From Tenericutes bacterium ADurb.Bin087 (GTDB lineage: Bacteria > Bacillota_I > Bacilli_A > RFN20 > CAG-826), in NCBI GenBank assembly GCA_002070905.1, contig MWEF01000007.1, positions 1 to 61,054 of the forward strand: 61,054 nucleotides of DNA, in the 5' to 3' direction. The notes beneath the pieces were generated by a model. It searched no databases, was not told the origin of the DNA, and saw only the letters and a list, made by a program, of their open reading frames with translations. The translations under genes and the position numbers were made by a program. Each line of letters opens with the position of its first letter. The stretch's first letter is position 1. This document shows, piece by piece, positions 9,003-18,206 of this stretch.

Positions 9003-10251
9003 CTATTAATAAATACAATAGTGGGCGACGCATATTTATCAAGAAAATAATTGTGATTAAAATAAGTAGTGTTAGAAGATCAGCGCTAAGCATCAACACT
9101 AACATCGTGTAATTAAGTTCAAGCACAACATAAACACCCATGAGTTTATGTAAAATGAAACTTACAACGGGTAGTAAAGAAGGTAAAAGCAAGAAACTTA
9201 CCGAGCTTAATAAAAAATTAATAATAATCAGAAATAAATATATTTCGTATATTTGCTTTTTACTAGCGCCTAAAACGGCAAAAAGCGCCATTTGTCGTAA
9301 TATCGTTAAAAGTGCAGTATGCGCAATCACCACATAAATGACAACACTCCCAATAATAACAAAGGCTAAAAAGAGTTTCATCAGTATACTTAAATAATCA
9401 TACAATGCATTAAAACTCTCAATTTTGTTAATGTGATCACCACTTACTTCAATCCCGCTTTCATTATTGCTAACTTCATTAACAATATGCATAAATTTAT
9501 CCTTTTGCGCTGCACTTTTAAAGTGACATTTAAAGCGGTAGTTAGATAGTTCATGTTCTGGATTTAAATTAAGCAAATAATTATTAAGTGTTAAACCAGG
9601 CTTTAAAAATATATTACCTAAGGTTGCATCAATCGTATTTTGGGAAATGTATAATTTAGGGACAGAAAAATATGTCGGTTCATCGTATATATAAGTAATA
9701 GGAAACTGATTATAATAATCAATTAACACTTCTTCATCATCGATAAATATTGTCGTCTTTATATAAAAATGTAGCAACATTTCATCATCCTTTATTGATA
9801 CAAGTTTATTAAGTTCGTTGTAAAAGGCTCGGTTAATGCCAATCTCATTAGTGTTCTCCCCAATAATTGTAATTAAGACATTAGGAATTTCTTTACCTAA
9901 AACCATAATTTCTTTTTCATAAAGTAAGGGTGAATAATCTGGTCTAATAACAAAAGATTCTGTTACTTTCATTATCGAATTAAGGTAATCAATACTTGGT
10001 CGTCGATAAGATTTAACATTAATCAGCGGATTGTTAGTAGGTTGCGATTCATAAAGGGCAACATCCACACTTAAATATTCTAAATAACCTTCCGCAAGAG
10101 TTTGGGCTAGTGTTTCACTACTTGAAAAGAAAACTAAAAATAACATCAGCGTGATATTAGTAAAAATCATAAAAATAACCATTAATCGATTTTTCTTTAT
10201 ATTTCGTTTATATAAATTAGCAATAACTTTAAATAATGTTATTATCTTCAT
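8995..10251 (-). CDS. ABC transporter permease, FtsX/MacB-like
   Basis: The 418-residue membrane protein has one N-terminal helix (residues about 25-45), an extracytoplasmic domain of about 230 residues and three C-terminal helices (about 285-410). This is the FtsX/MacB permease topology. SD GGAG lies six bases before the ATG. It overlaps the ATPase gene upstream by 23 bases and the fusion transporter downstream by eight, so the three proteins are probably made together and may form one heteromeric exporter. Part of the ectodomain is rich in Asn, Ile and Tyr. I cannot name the substrate. Confidence 0.75.
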   Translation of the reverse strand: MKIITLFKVIANLYKRNIKKNRLMVIFMIFTNITLMLFLVFFSSSETLAQTLAEGYLEYLSVDVALYESQPTNNPLINVKSYRRPSIDYLNSIMKVTESFVIRPDYSPLLYEKEIMVLGKEIPNVLITIIGENTNEIGINRAFYNELNKLVSIKDDEMLLHFYIKTTIFIDDEEVLIDYYNQFPITYIYDEPTYFSVPKLYISQNTIDATLGNIFLKPGLTLNNYLLNLNPEHELSNYRFKCHFKSAAQKDKFMHIVNEVSNNESGIEVSGDHINKIESFNALYDYLSILMKLFLAFVIIGSVVIYVVIAHTALLTILRQMALFAVLGASKKQIYEIYLFLIIINFLLSSVSFLLLPSLLPVVSFILHKLMGVYVVLELNYTMLVLMLSADLLTLLILITIIFLINMRRPLLYLLIDD

Positions 10252-10852
10252 GAAAAACTCCGTTCTTAATCCTTAAAAAAATAGTATTACCACTTTTAAA
10301 TAAACTTGGTTGGTGTGTTGTTACTATTACGATTTTATTAGCGCTTAATTCGCTAAGAAGCTTCGCTACTATTTGACTATTTTTAAAATCAAGATGGGCT
10401 GTTGGCTCATCAATTAATAAAATGTGTTTTCGTTCAATAATACCACGCAATATATTTGCACGCGCCTTTTCTCCGCCACTACATACATTTGCTCTTCTTT
10501 GCAAAATATGGCTGATTTGCAGTGCTTTAGTGTATTTTTGTCGTATTTTTCGATTGTTTAAATGGCGAAAAAGTGAACTAATTTTAAGATTATCAATTAT
10601 CCTTAAATCACCTAAAAAATATGGATGCTGCAAAACTAAAGTAACATCATTTTTAGTAATCAGTTTATTTTTATATTTAATTTTCCCACTGTTTTTAGGA
10701 ATATAATTAGCGACAATATGTAAAAAGGTTGATTTTCCGCTTCCTGAATAACCAACGATGACATATATCTTCCCACTTTTAAAAGTATAAGAAAGATTAC
10801 TAAATATTTCTTTTTTGCCAAAACTTTTATATAGATTAACGACTTGTAAAAT
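10229..10852 (-). CDS. ABC transporter ATPase with apparent ATT start codon
   Basis: Reading from ATT at 10850-10852 gives a complete 207-residue ABC ATPase. It has an N-terminal beta strand (LQVVNLYKSFG), Walker A GYSGSGKST, Q-loop LQHPYF, signature CSGGEK, Walker B ILLIDEPTAHLD and H-loop TTHQ. The first in-frame ATG gives only 134 residues and would cut off Walker A. AGGAGG lies exactly five bases before the ATT, and an in-frame TAG sits just upstream, so no ATG, GTG or TTG start exists for the full protein. ATT initiation is rare (known for infC). A mutated ATG is the alternative. It overlaps the permease gene that follows. Confidence 0.8.
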   Translation of the reverse strand: MLQVVNLYKSFGKKEIFSNLSYTFKSGKIYVIVGYSGSGKSTFLHIVANYIPKNSGKIKYKNKLITKNDVTLVLQHPYFLGDLRIIDNLKISSLFRHLNNRKIRQKYTKALQISHILQRRANVCSGGEKARANILRGIIERKHILLIDEPTAHLDFKNSQIVAKLLSELSANKIVIVTTHQPSLFKSGNTIFLRIKNGVFHEDNNII

Positions 10853-10880
10853 AGGAACCTCCTACTTTACAAATAAAACA

Positions 10881-11099
10881 TTATTTCGTAAAAATTATCG
10901 TTTCGTGACTAGCAATGTGTTTTTTAAACTTTTGATTAAACTTAATCCTGCTAATTAAAACGATGTTTCCACAACCCTGACATTGCAATTTTAAATCAGC
11001 ACCAAGCATCACCACTTGAAAGCGATGACTCTTATGAATGCAAGGATGCGGCTTCTTCATTTCAATTTCATCATAAAGATCAACTTTAATTAAAGCCAC
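10881..11099 (-). CDS. DUF951 family zinc-finger-like small protein
   Basis: The 72-residue protein matches the DUF951 pattern: DEIEMKKPHPC, a GADLKLQCQGCG segment and an RIKFNQKFKK tail. The CxxC plus the upstream PHPC suggests a metal site. Family members are found in Firmicutes and are often proposed to bind nucleic acid, but the function is not established. The GTG start overlaps the fhs stop (TAGTG) and follows AAGGAGG by seven bases, so translation is coupled to fhs. The C-terminal extension beyond about residue 62 is longer than usual. Confidence 0.85.
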   Translation of the reverse strand: MALIKVDLYDEIEMKKPHPCIHKSHRFQVVMLGADLKLQCQGCGNIVLISRIKFNQKFKKHIASHETIIFTK

Positions 11100-12703
11100 T
11101 AGCGAACCTCCTTCATATTAACCGCAGCAGGTACTTTAGGGAGTCCAGGCATTGTTAATACTTTACCAGTTAGGGCAACGATGAAACCTGCCCCAGCACT
11201 TAGTCTAAATTCGCGGATTGTAATATTGAAGTTTCGTGGCGCATTTTTTAAATTTGGATTATCACTAAATGATAACGGAGTTTTAGCCATACACACCGGT
11301 AATTTAGCAAACCCTTGTTCTTTAATTACCGCAAGTTCGCGTTGTGCTCTTTTACTATATTTAACCCCGCTTGCGCGATATAATTTTTTACATATAATTT
11401 CAATCTTTTCTTCAACTTCTTTCTCAGTATCATAAAGAAATTCGAACTTAGTTTCTTCCGCTAGTAATGCTTTTACTTTATTTGCAAATTCAATACCACC
11501 TTCACTGCCTTTACTCACCGAGCTAACAAGTGCATAATCATATCCTAGTTTTTGCATTTCTTTTTCAAATAACTTAACTTCACTTTTATGATCATTATCA
11601 AAAAGATTAAGAGCAACAAGAACTTTAACACCAAATAAACTTAAGTTTTCATAATGCTGCACTAAGTTTTCAAATCCTTTGGCAAGTGCATCAGTATTTT
11701 CTTCAAAAATTGCACTCATTGGAACGCCACCATGCATCTTTAATGCCTTAATAGTGGCAACTACGACCGCTAGATTAGGCTTTAAATTAGCGGTACGACA
11801 CTTAATATTGAAAAACTTTTCCGCACCTAATTCACTAGCAAAACCTGCTTCAGTGATAACGACTGGTGCTTTACTTAACGCATATTTTGTCGCAATGATT
11901 GAATTACAGCCATGGGCAATATTTGCAAAAGGTCCGCCATGGACAAGAACGGGATTGCCTTCTAATGTTTGCACCAAATTTGGTAATAATGCTTGTTTCA
12001 TTAAGTGCATAATCGCATCTTCTATTTCTAAAGCGGCAAGACGAACAATTTCACCTTCATATGTATAGCCAATAATAATATCTTTTACACGACGAATAAA
12101 GTCATCAGGATCACTAGCAAGACACATAATGGCCATTAGTTCACTAGCGACAGTAATTTGAAATTCTTCGCAGCGAGGAGTACCATTGCCCGTACCTTGA
12201 TTAATTCTAACTTTGCGTAAGCCACGATCATTCATATCTAAAGAGCGTTTCCATGTGATACGTTTCGGGTCTAAATTTAAAGCATTGCCTTGGAAAATAT
12301 GATTATCAATTACTGCGGCAATTAGATTAATGCTTGAAGTAAGAGCGTGGAGATCACCTGTGAAATGAAGATTAATATCGTCACTTGGATAAAGCTTAGC
12401 GCGTCCTGCACCAGTGGCACCACCTTTAATCCCAAACACTGGACCAAGTGAAGGCTCCCGTAAACAAAGTAAACTCTTTGTTCCCGTTTTCCACATTGCG
12501 TCTTGTAGAGCAATTGACATTGTCGTTTTCCCTTCACCAAAAGGTGTTGGTGTAATCGCAGTTACTAAAATTAATTTACCTTGTGGAATAATATCAGTAA
12601 ACGGACTTTTAATCTTTGCTTTATCTTCACCATAAAGTATTACATCTGCAGGTGAAAGACCAACTTTCTTTGCAACTTCTAAAATGTGTAATGTGTTTTT
12701 CAT
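11099..12703 (-). CDS. fhs: formate-tetrahydrofolate ligase
   Basis: The enzyme makes 10-formyl-tetrahydrofolate from formate, THF and ATP in the cytoplasm, feeding purine synthesis and Met-tRNA formylation. The 534-residue product (family about 556) has the P-loop TPFGEGKTT at residues 53-61 and the motifs LREPSLGPVFGIKGGA and VHGGPFANIAHGCNS. It ends LTMPGLPKVPAA, the characteristic family tail. It starts with ATG in an ATGA overlap with the miaA stop, with GAGG upstream. It sits between a tRNA modification gene and DUF951, so it is probably part of the long rny-to-ABC transcript. Confidence 0.97.
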   Translation of the reverse strand: MKNTLHILEVAKKVGLSPADVILYGEDKAKIKSPFTDIIPQGKLILVTAITPTPFGEGKTTMSIALQDAMWKTGTKSLLCLREPSLGPVFGIKGGATGAGRAKLYPSDDINLHFTGDLHALTSSINLIAAVIDNHIFQGNALNLDPKRITWKRSLDMNDRGLRKVRINQGTGNGTPRCEEFQITVASELMAIMCLASDPDDFIRRVKDIIIGYTYEGEIVRLAALEIEDAIMHLMKQALLPNLVQTLEGNPVLVHGGPFANIAHGCNSIIATKYALSKAPVVITEAGFASELGAEKFFNIKCRTANLKPNLAVVVATIKALKMHGGVPMSAIFEENTDALAKGFENLVQHYENLSLFGVKVLVALNLFDNDHKSEVKLFEKEMQKLGYDYALVSSVSKGSEGGIEFANKVKALLAEETKFEFLYDTEKEVEEKIEIICKKLYRASGVKYSKRAQRELAVIKEQGFAKLPVCMAKTPLSFSDNPNLKNAPRNFNITIREFRLSAGAGFIVALTGKVLTMPGLPKVPAAVNMKEVR

Positions 12704-13581
12704 AATGAGTCCTCATACTTTCCTCTTAGATAATTAAACGCTGCTTCTTTATCAGTAAACCATTTAGCGGCAAACTGATTACGAAAAAAAGTTCGCTGTC
12801 TTTTCGCATATTGTCTTGTACGTAAGGCAATTAAATTTATTAATTCTTCATCAGTGGCATTAGGATTTTGCACAATCTCTTTATAACCAATTGCCTGCAT
12901 TCCCTGTGCATTTCGCGGGTATTTCTTGCTTAATGTCATCGCTTCTTCTCTTAATCCCTTGTCAAACATTAACTTAACTCTTGTTTCAATATCGCGATGG
13001 AGCATTTCAGTTTCTTTATCTAAACAAATCATAATATACGGATAAAGTGGCTCACTTGATGTTACTTCTTCAAGCGCAGTTTTTGTTTGAGCGTGAGTTT
13101 TAATTAAAGCGAGTGCCCGCAGTACGCGCTTACGATTATTAGGATGAATCTTAGCGGCAGCTTCTTTATCTAACACTTCTAATTCTTTGTGCAGTGAAGT
13201 ATTACTTATGTTAGGGTCATCAACAATCTTTAAGTCCTTTTCCGGTTGTAAGTTATAGTTATATAAGGCTGCTCTAATATAAAGACCGCTGCCACCAACG
13301 AGCACTATCGGAATTTTTTTAGCTAAATACTTATCTAATATAATCCGTACTTCTTTTTGATAGTTATAAATAGAAAAGCGTTCATCTAATGAAATATTGT
13401 TAAATAAAAAAGTCGGAAGCATCGCTAATTCTTCTTTGGTTGGTTTAGCAGTTCCTATATTTAACTCTTTATAAAAAGCAAACGCATCAGCGTTAATAAT
13501 AATTCCGTTAATTGCTTTAGCAAAGCGGAAGGCTAAATCACTTTTCCCGCTTGCGGTCACACCACCAATGACAAAAATCAT
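12700..13581 (-). CDS. miaA: tRNA dimethylallyltransferase
   Basis: MiaA adds a dimethylallyl group to N6 of A37 in tRNAs reading UNN codons, making i6A, which MiaB then thiolates; both genes are in this string. The 293-residue protein has P-loop GVTASGKSD (7-15), the diagnostic NIGTAKPTKEE, GGSGLYIRA and the tRNA-binding QAIGYKE. The usual DSxQ catalytic segment reads ADAFAFYK, so the Asp is kept but its neighbours are diverged. The gene ends in TGA overlapping the fhs ATG, which shows that TGA is a stop codon here. It overlaps mutL by four bases. Confidence 0.95.
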   Translation of the reverse strand: MIFVIGGVTASGKSDLAFRFAKAINGIIINADAFAFYKELNIGTAKPTKEELAMLPTFLFNNISLDERFSIYNYQKEVRIILDKYLAKKIPIVLVGGSGLYIRAALYNYNLQPEKDLKIVDDPNISNTSLHKELEVLDKEAAAKIHPNNRKRVLRALALIKTHAQTKTALEEVTSSEPLYPYIMICLDKETEMLHRDIETRVKLMFDKGLREEAMTLSKKYPRNAQGMQAIGYKEIVQNPNATDEELINLIALRTRQYAKRQRTFFRNQFAAKWFTDKEAAFNYLRGKYEDSL

Positions 13582-15332
13582 GTGCCTGTCCTCTTAAACA
13601 TTTTTTCTAATTCGTACTTCGTAAACTTAATAATTGTCGGCCGACCATGCGGACAACTAAACGGATTATCACACGCTAGTAATTCTTTTATTAAATGTTG
13701 CATTTCCATAATTGAAAGGCGGTGATTAGCTTTAATTGATGCTTTACAAGCCATTGTTGCAATAGCGTTAGTGCGTAAAAGCTCTTGATTTAAACGCTTA
13801 TCAGTAATAACAGCATCAATGATATCTTGAATATAAATGCGTTCATCATATTCACCTGCCCAACTAGGCACAGCAGTAACTCTTAGTGTATTTGAGCCAA
13901 ATAACTCTGCTTCAATTCCGACATCTTTAAGAATGGTAAATACTTCAGGAGTAAAAAGCGCTATTTCACTATGACTAAAAGATAAAAGTTCAGGCACTAA
14001 AAGTGGTCTAGTTTTTAAATCCATATTTAATACTTTTTGAAATTTCTCATAATTAATCCGTTCATGAGCAGCGTGTTGGTCAATAAGCCAAAAGCCCCCA
14101 TCATTTACTTCGCAAATAATGTAGGTGTTATGGAGTGCTGCAACTGGATTAACAAAACTATTTTCTAATTCACTAATTGTTTTAGTTATTGGTTTTCTAA
14201 TTGCTTCTTGATGATGACTATCACTAATTTTTAATTCACTAGTTTCAGTGCCAAACGGCAAATCAAAAATAAGTTGCTCGGCTCTAGGTTCTTCGTTAGT
14301 AGTGCTTGATAGTGGTTGCACTTTTTGGTGCGGATCTTTAGGGATAAATGCTTCTTTACGGAGCGCTAGCGGAATTTCTTTTAATAAAACATTGCGTAAG
14401 TCTTCTTCTTTTGAAAAACGCACTTCTTTTTTAGTCGGATGCACATTAACATCGACTAATTCTGGTTCTATTTGTAAATTTAAAATGACAAACGGATAAC
14501 GCGTGGGAGCAATAAAGCCGTGATACGCTTCAATTATCGTACTTTGCACTTTCGGCATATATACATTACGACCATTTAAGTTTGTAATGATCCCGTAACG
14601 ATTAGAACGAACTAAATTCGTGTTCCCTAAGAAACCTGTAATCGTAAAATCATTCGTTTTAACACTAATTGGTAATAAGTTTTTAACATATATTAAACCA
14701 TAAATATTTAAAATTGTTTCTTCTAAATTATTTCGCCCACTTGTGCGAAATCTTAACTTATCATCAAATGTTAAACTAAAACTAACATCAGGATGGGCTA
14801 AAGCTATTTTAGTCACAACATCAAGTGTTACAGCGTTTTCGGTATAATCGCGTTTTAAATATTTAAGGCGCGCTGGTGTATTGTAAAAAAGTTCAGAGAC
14901 AGTAATTTTTGTACCACTACTAACTGCACTTGGCTCAATTTTAATATCACCATTTTCAATCTTAGCAAGTGCTCCAGGTTTCCCCTTTTCAGCAGTTTCA
15001 ACTTGCACTTTTGCAATTGAAGCAATACTTGGTAGTGCTTCACCTCTAAACCCTAAAGTTCTTATTCTAAATAAATTGAAAGTTGAATGAATCTTACTTG
15101 TAGCATGTCGCGAAAAAGCTAGCGCTAATTCGTCGCTAGGAATCCCGCTACCATTATCTTGTACAATTATTGCTTTACGTCCGGCTTCATTAATAAAAAC
15201 ATCAATTTTAGTAGCACCAGCGTCAATACTATTTTCCACTAATTCTTTAACAACTGAACTTGGTCTTTCAATTACCTCCCCCGCTGCAATTTGATTAGCA
15301 AGTTCGTTGTCTAGTAAAATGATCTTAGCCAT
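13578..15332 (-). CDS. mutL: DNA mismatch repair protein MutL
   Basis: MutL couples mismatch recognition by MutS to strand removal. The N-terminal GHKL ATPase shows IAAGEVIERP, NSIDAGAT, DNGSGI and RGEAL within residues 1-110. The C-terminal dimerisation domain carries DQHAAHERINYE near residue 420 and CPHGRPTII near 565. These are metal-site motifs of the endonuclease-active MutL found in bacteria without MutH. At 584 residues it is normal in length. It starts at the mutS stop (TAATG overlap) and overlaps miaA, so the genes are coupled. Confidence 0.97.
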   Translation of the reverse strand: MAKIILLDNELANQIAAGEVIERPSSVVKELVENSIDAGATKIDVFINEAGRKAIIVQDNGSGIPSDELALAFSRHATSKIHSTFNLFRIRTLGFRGEALPSIASIAKVQVETAEKGKPGALAKIENGDIKIEPSAVSSGTKITVSELFYNTPARLKYLKRDYTENAVTLDVVTKIALAHPDVSFSLTFDDKLRFRTSGRNNLEETILNIYGLIYVKNLLPISVKTNDFTITGFLGNTNLVRSNRYGIITNLNGRNVYMPKVQSTIIEAYHGFIAPTRYPFVILNLQIEPELVDVNVHPTKKEVRFSKEEDLRNVLLKEIPLALRKEAFIPKDPHQKVQPLSSTTNEEPRAEQLIFDLPFGTETSELKISDSHHQEAIRKPITKTISELENSFVNPVAALHNTYIICEVNDGGFWLIDQHAAHERINYEKFQKVLNMDLKTRPLLVPELLSFSHSEIALFTPEVFTILKDVGIEAELFGSNTLRVTAVPSWAGEYDERIYIQDIIDAVITDKRLNQELLRTNAIATMACKASIKANHRLSIMEMQHLIKELLACDNPFSCPHGRPTIIKFTKYELEKMFKRTGT

Positions 15333-17863
15333 TATTTAAACCCTTCATCTTTAATTTTCTTTAAAAGAATAAGGGCATCTAGGGGAGTCATTTCATCAAT
15401 ATTTAAATTTTCGAGCTGTTGATACCATAATGGTTTTAGTGGCACATATTCTGTTTTAGTCGGATTGCCGCCACTATTGTTAGCGACAAATGTTTGTAAA
15501 TGTTCTTGGGCATTACTTAAAATTTCTAGCGGTAATCCCGCTAAACGGGCAACATTAATCCCGTAACTCTTATTCATAGGACCAGGTTTAATTTTATAAA
15601 GGAAGGTTACATTATTTTCGACTTCTTTTACTTCAACATGAATGTTTTTAATATTAGGATAATGCTCATCAATTGCAGTAATTTCGTGATAGTGCGTGCT
15701 AAATAATGTCTTTACTTTTAACTTGTTAGCAATATATTCAAGCATTGCGTAGGCTAAAGCCATTCCGTCATAAGTTGAAGTGCCGCGACCAATTTCATCA
15801 AATAGTAAAAGTGAATTTGGTGTTGCTTTGCGTAAAGCATAATTTGCTTCAATCATTTCAACCATAAATGTTGATTGTCCGCTTATTAAATCATCGCTTG
15901 CCCCAATCCGTGTAAAGATTTGATCAAAAATCATTAAGTTTGCGCTCTTTGCCGGAACAAAACTGCCAATCTGCGCCATAATCACAATTAGCGCTAATTG
16001 ACGCATAAGTGTCGATTTACCACCCATATTTGGACCAGTAATAATCACGATATCGGTCGCTTCATCTAGCTCAATATCATTTGCAACAAAGGCGTGGTCT
16101 TTAAGTAATTTACTTAAAACAGGGTGCCGTGCTTCTTTAATATCAACCACGCGTGCATCGTTAAATATAGGACGAACATAATTATTAGCGACCGCCACTT
16201 CCGCTAGAGAAATAAAAACATCAATTTCACTTACAACATCGGCACTTTGTTGTAATAATCGTGTTGACTTCTTTAACTCATTTAAAAGCGCACCGAAAAG
16301 TTCTCTTTCTAATTGTTGCCGTCGTTCTTCAGCACTTAGAATTAGTGTTTCTTGTTCTTTAAGCGCTTCATTAATAAAGCGTTCACCGTTCTTTGTTGTT
16401 TGTTTGCGGATATAACCAAATTCATCTTTAACTTGATCTAAATTGCTATTACTAACTTCAATGTAATAACCAAATACACGATTATAACCAATTTTCAAAT
16501 TTTTAATTCCTGTCCGCACTCGTTCTTTTTCTTCAAAAGCACTAATCCATTTTTTACCACCATGCGCTAAATCAATTAGTTCATCAAGCGCTTCATAATA
16601 TCCATACTTAAATATTTCGCCACCAGTTATTTGTAGTGGGGCGTCTTCACTAATTGCTTTTTCCAGTAAGGTAATTAAAGGAATATTACTTGCAAGCTTA
16701 TCATAGAGTTCACTAATTTCAGGTTCTCTAATTTTACCTAAAAGATTACGTGCTTTTTCTAGTGCTTGGAGTGAAGTCTTAAGGCGCAACAAGTCACGCG
16801 GATTAGCGCTACCAAAAGAGATGCGCGCCACTATACGTTCTAAGTCATAAATACTAACAAAATGTTCTTTAACTTCCGCACGTGTTACAAAGTTAACAAT
16901 AAATGTGTTTACAATATTTTGCCGCCGAATAATTTCATCATAATCGTGTGAAGGACGGATAATAAAATCTTTTAGTTTACGACGACCCATCGCTGTTGTT
17001 GTTTCATCTAATAGCCAAAATAGAGACCCGTATTTTGTTTCATTACGAATTGTTCTTGTTAACTCTAAATTAAGGCGTGAAAAAGCATCTATTTGTAAGA
17101 AAGACTGCGGTTTTGTCACAGTAATTGCTTTAAAATATGATAATTGTCGTTTTTTAGTTCGTGTTAAATAGCTCACTAAACGCGCGGCAATCAAATACTC
17201 CCGCTCATCCTTAACATCACTAAATAAATCTTCATATTCTTCATCAATTTTTGTATTCTCTTCAAACGATATAACAAGATTTATATTTGTTTTAATAACA
17301 CCTAAAAGCTTATCACTAAACTGTGGACTCACAACAATTTCACGAGTGTTTAATCCGTTTAAATAACTTACTAAACTCGTATCTTCACGCGGTAAAGTTG
17401 TGACGAAAATGTCACCAGTAGAAACATCTGCATAACTTACAGTAAAAGCATCAGCGTAAGCATCAACCGCCGTGATAAAGTTATTATCACTATCTTCAAA
17501 ATCGACAATCGAACCAGGAGTTACAATTTGGATGATTTCTCTTTTTACAATCCCCTTTGCTGAACTAGGATCTTCCATTTGTTCAACAATTCCAACCTTA
17601 TGCCCAGCGTCAATTAACTTGGCAAGATACGGACCATAAGCGTGATGGGGTATCCCGCACATTGGGATTTTACGATTATTTCCTGCTGCTCTTTTAGTGA
17701 GCACTAATTGTAATTCTTTAGATACAATTTCAGCATCTTCAAAAAAGAACTCATAAAAATCACCAAGTCGATACATAATTAAAATACCCGGGTTTTCCCG
17801 TTTAATTTCTAAATACTGCTCAATCATCGGCGTGTAGACGATTCTTTTCTTCTCTTTTCCCAT
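15332..17863 (-). CDS. mutS: DNA mismatch repair protein MutS
   Basis: MutS recognises mispaired bases as a dimer. The N-terminus has the mismatch-contacting motif GDFYEFF (about residues 31-37). Core and clamp domains follow. The ATPase domain has Walker A TGPNMGGKST near residue 610, FDEIGRGTSTYDG, and STHYHE. It has 843 residues, as usual. The ATG lies 31 bases downstream of the ricA stop, and a perfect 19-bp palindrome occupies this gap. The SD is weak (GGTAAAATG context) and lies beside or inside that palindrome, so translation may depend on its folding. Confidence 0.97.
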   Translation of the reverse strand: MGKEKKRIVYTPMIEQYLEIKRENPGILIMYRLGDFYEFFFEDAEIVSKELQLVLTKRAAGNNRKIPMCGIPHHAYGPYLAKLIDAGHKVGIVEQMEDPSSAKGIVKREIIQIVTPGSIVDFEDSDNNFITAVDAYADAFTVSYADVSTGDIFVTTLPREDTSLVSYLNGLNTREIVVSPQFSDKLLGVIKTNINLVISFEENTKIDEEYEDLFSDVKDEREYLIAARLVSYLTRTKKRQLSYFKAITVTKPQSFLQIDAFSRLNLELTRTIRNETKYGSLFWLLDETTTAMGRRKLKDFIIRPSHDYDEIIRRQNIVNTFIVNFVTRAEVKEHFVSIYDLERIVARISFGSANPRDLLRLKTSLQALEKARNLLGKIREPEISELYDKLASNIPLITLLEKAISEDAPLQITGGEIFKYGYYEALDELIDLAHGGKKWISAFEEKERVRTGIKNLKIGYNRVFGYYIEVSNSNLDQVKDEFGYIRKQTTKNGERFINEALKEQETLILSAEERRQQLERELFGALLNELKKSTRLLQQSADVVSEIDVFISLAEVAVANNYVRPIFNDARVVDIKEARHPVLSKLLKDHAFVANDIELDEATDIVIITGPNMGGKSTLMRQLALIVIMAQIGSFVPAKSANLMIFDQIFTRIGASDDLISGQSTFMVEMIEANYALRKATPNSLLLFDEIGRGTSTYDGMALAYAMLEYIANKLKVKTLFSTHYHEITAIDEHYPNIKNIHVEVKEVENNVTFLYKIKPGPMNKSYGINVARLAGLPLEILSNAQEHLQTFVANNSGGNPTKTEYVPLKPLWYQQLENLNIDEMTPLDALILLKKIKDEGFK

Positions 17864-17871
17864 AGTGTCAT

Positions 17872-17890
17872 TTTACCATAGTATGGTAAA
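17872..17890 (-). promoter_or_regulatory. perfect 19-bp palindrome in the mutS leader
   Basis: TTTACCATA-G-TATGGTAAA is a 9-1-9 perfect inverted repeat between the ricA stop (17895) and the mutS start (17863). It covers the only SD-like sequence of mutS. It could be a repressor operator or, as RNA, a hairpin limiting ribosome access; the one-base centre favours protein binding. There is no T-run, so it is not a terminator. I do not recognise the binding protein. Confidence 0.6.
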
Positions 17891-17894
17891 TTGC

Positions 17895-18206
17895 TTATTC
17901 AATTACTGTTTTTAAAGAGTAAAGTAAATCTTCAATTTCACTTAGCAAACTATTATAATTTATTAGATAAGGATGCGTTTCATAATTGTTTTTTAGTCGT
18001 AAATATTCTCTTTTATACTCGTTATGCTTTTCTTCGTTAAAGGCGTTTTGTGTCATTAATCGTTGTAACTCTTTAAGCCGTGCTTCTGCATTTTTTAAGT
18101 AAGCATCACTTTCAATCAGTGCTTTTACTTTTTTAAATTCTACGACTCTTTTGTCATTCGCTAATTCAGTCGTTAATGCATTTAAGGCTATTTCAACTTT
18201 ATTCAT
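17895..18206 (-). CDS. ricA: YlbF/YmcA family protein, RicA-like
   Basis: This 103-residue, almost wholly helical protein matches the YlbF/YmcA family (DUF964) in its charged helices and the FNEEKHNEYKREYLRL segment. Its position between miaB and mutS is that of Bacillus ymcA (ricA), a partner of RicF and RicT. That complex modulates RNase Y processing, and rny lies four genes upstream. It is shorter than Bacillus RicA (143 residues) and has no cysteine at all, so the C-terminal iron-sulfur ligands known in Bacillus are missing. It overlaps miaB by eight bases. Confidence 0.8.
   Translation of the reverse strand: MNKVEIALNALTTELANDKRVVEFKKVKALIESDAYLKNAEARLKELQRLMTQNAFNEEKHNEYKREYLRLKNNYETHPYLINYNSLLSEIEDLLYSLKTVIE

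Noticed and set aside
12700-12703. Mycoplasma genetic code (TGA as tryptophan)
   Set aside because: miaA ends in TGA at a normal family length with an ATGA overlap to fhs, sufC ends the same way at sufD, and the tryptophans I checked are TGG.
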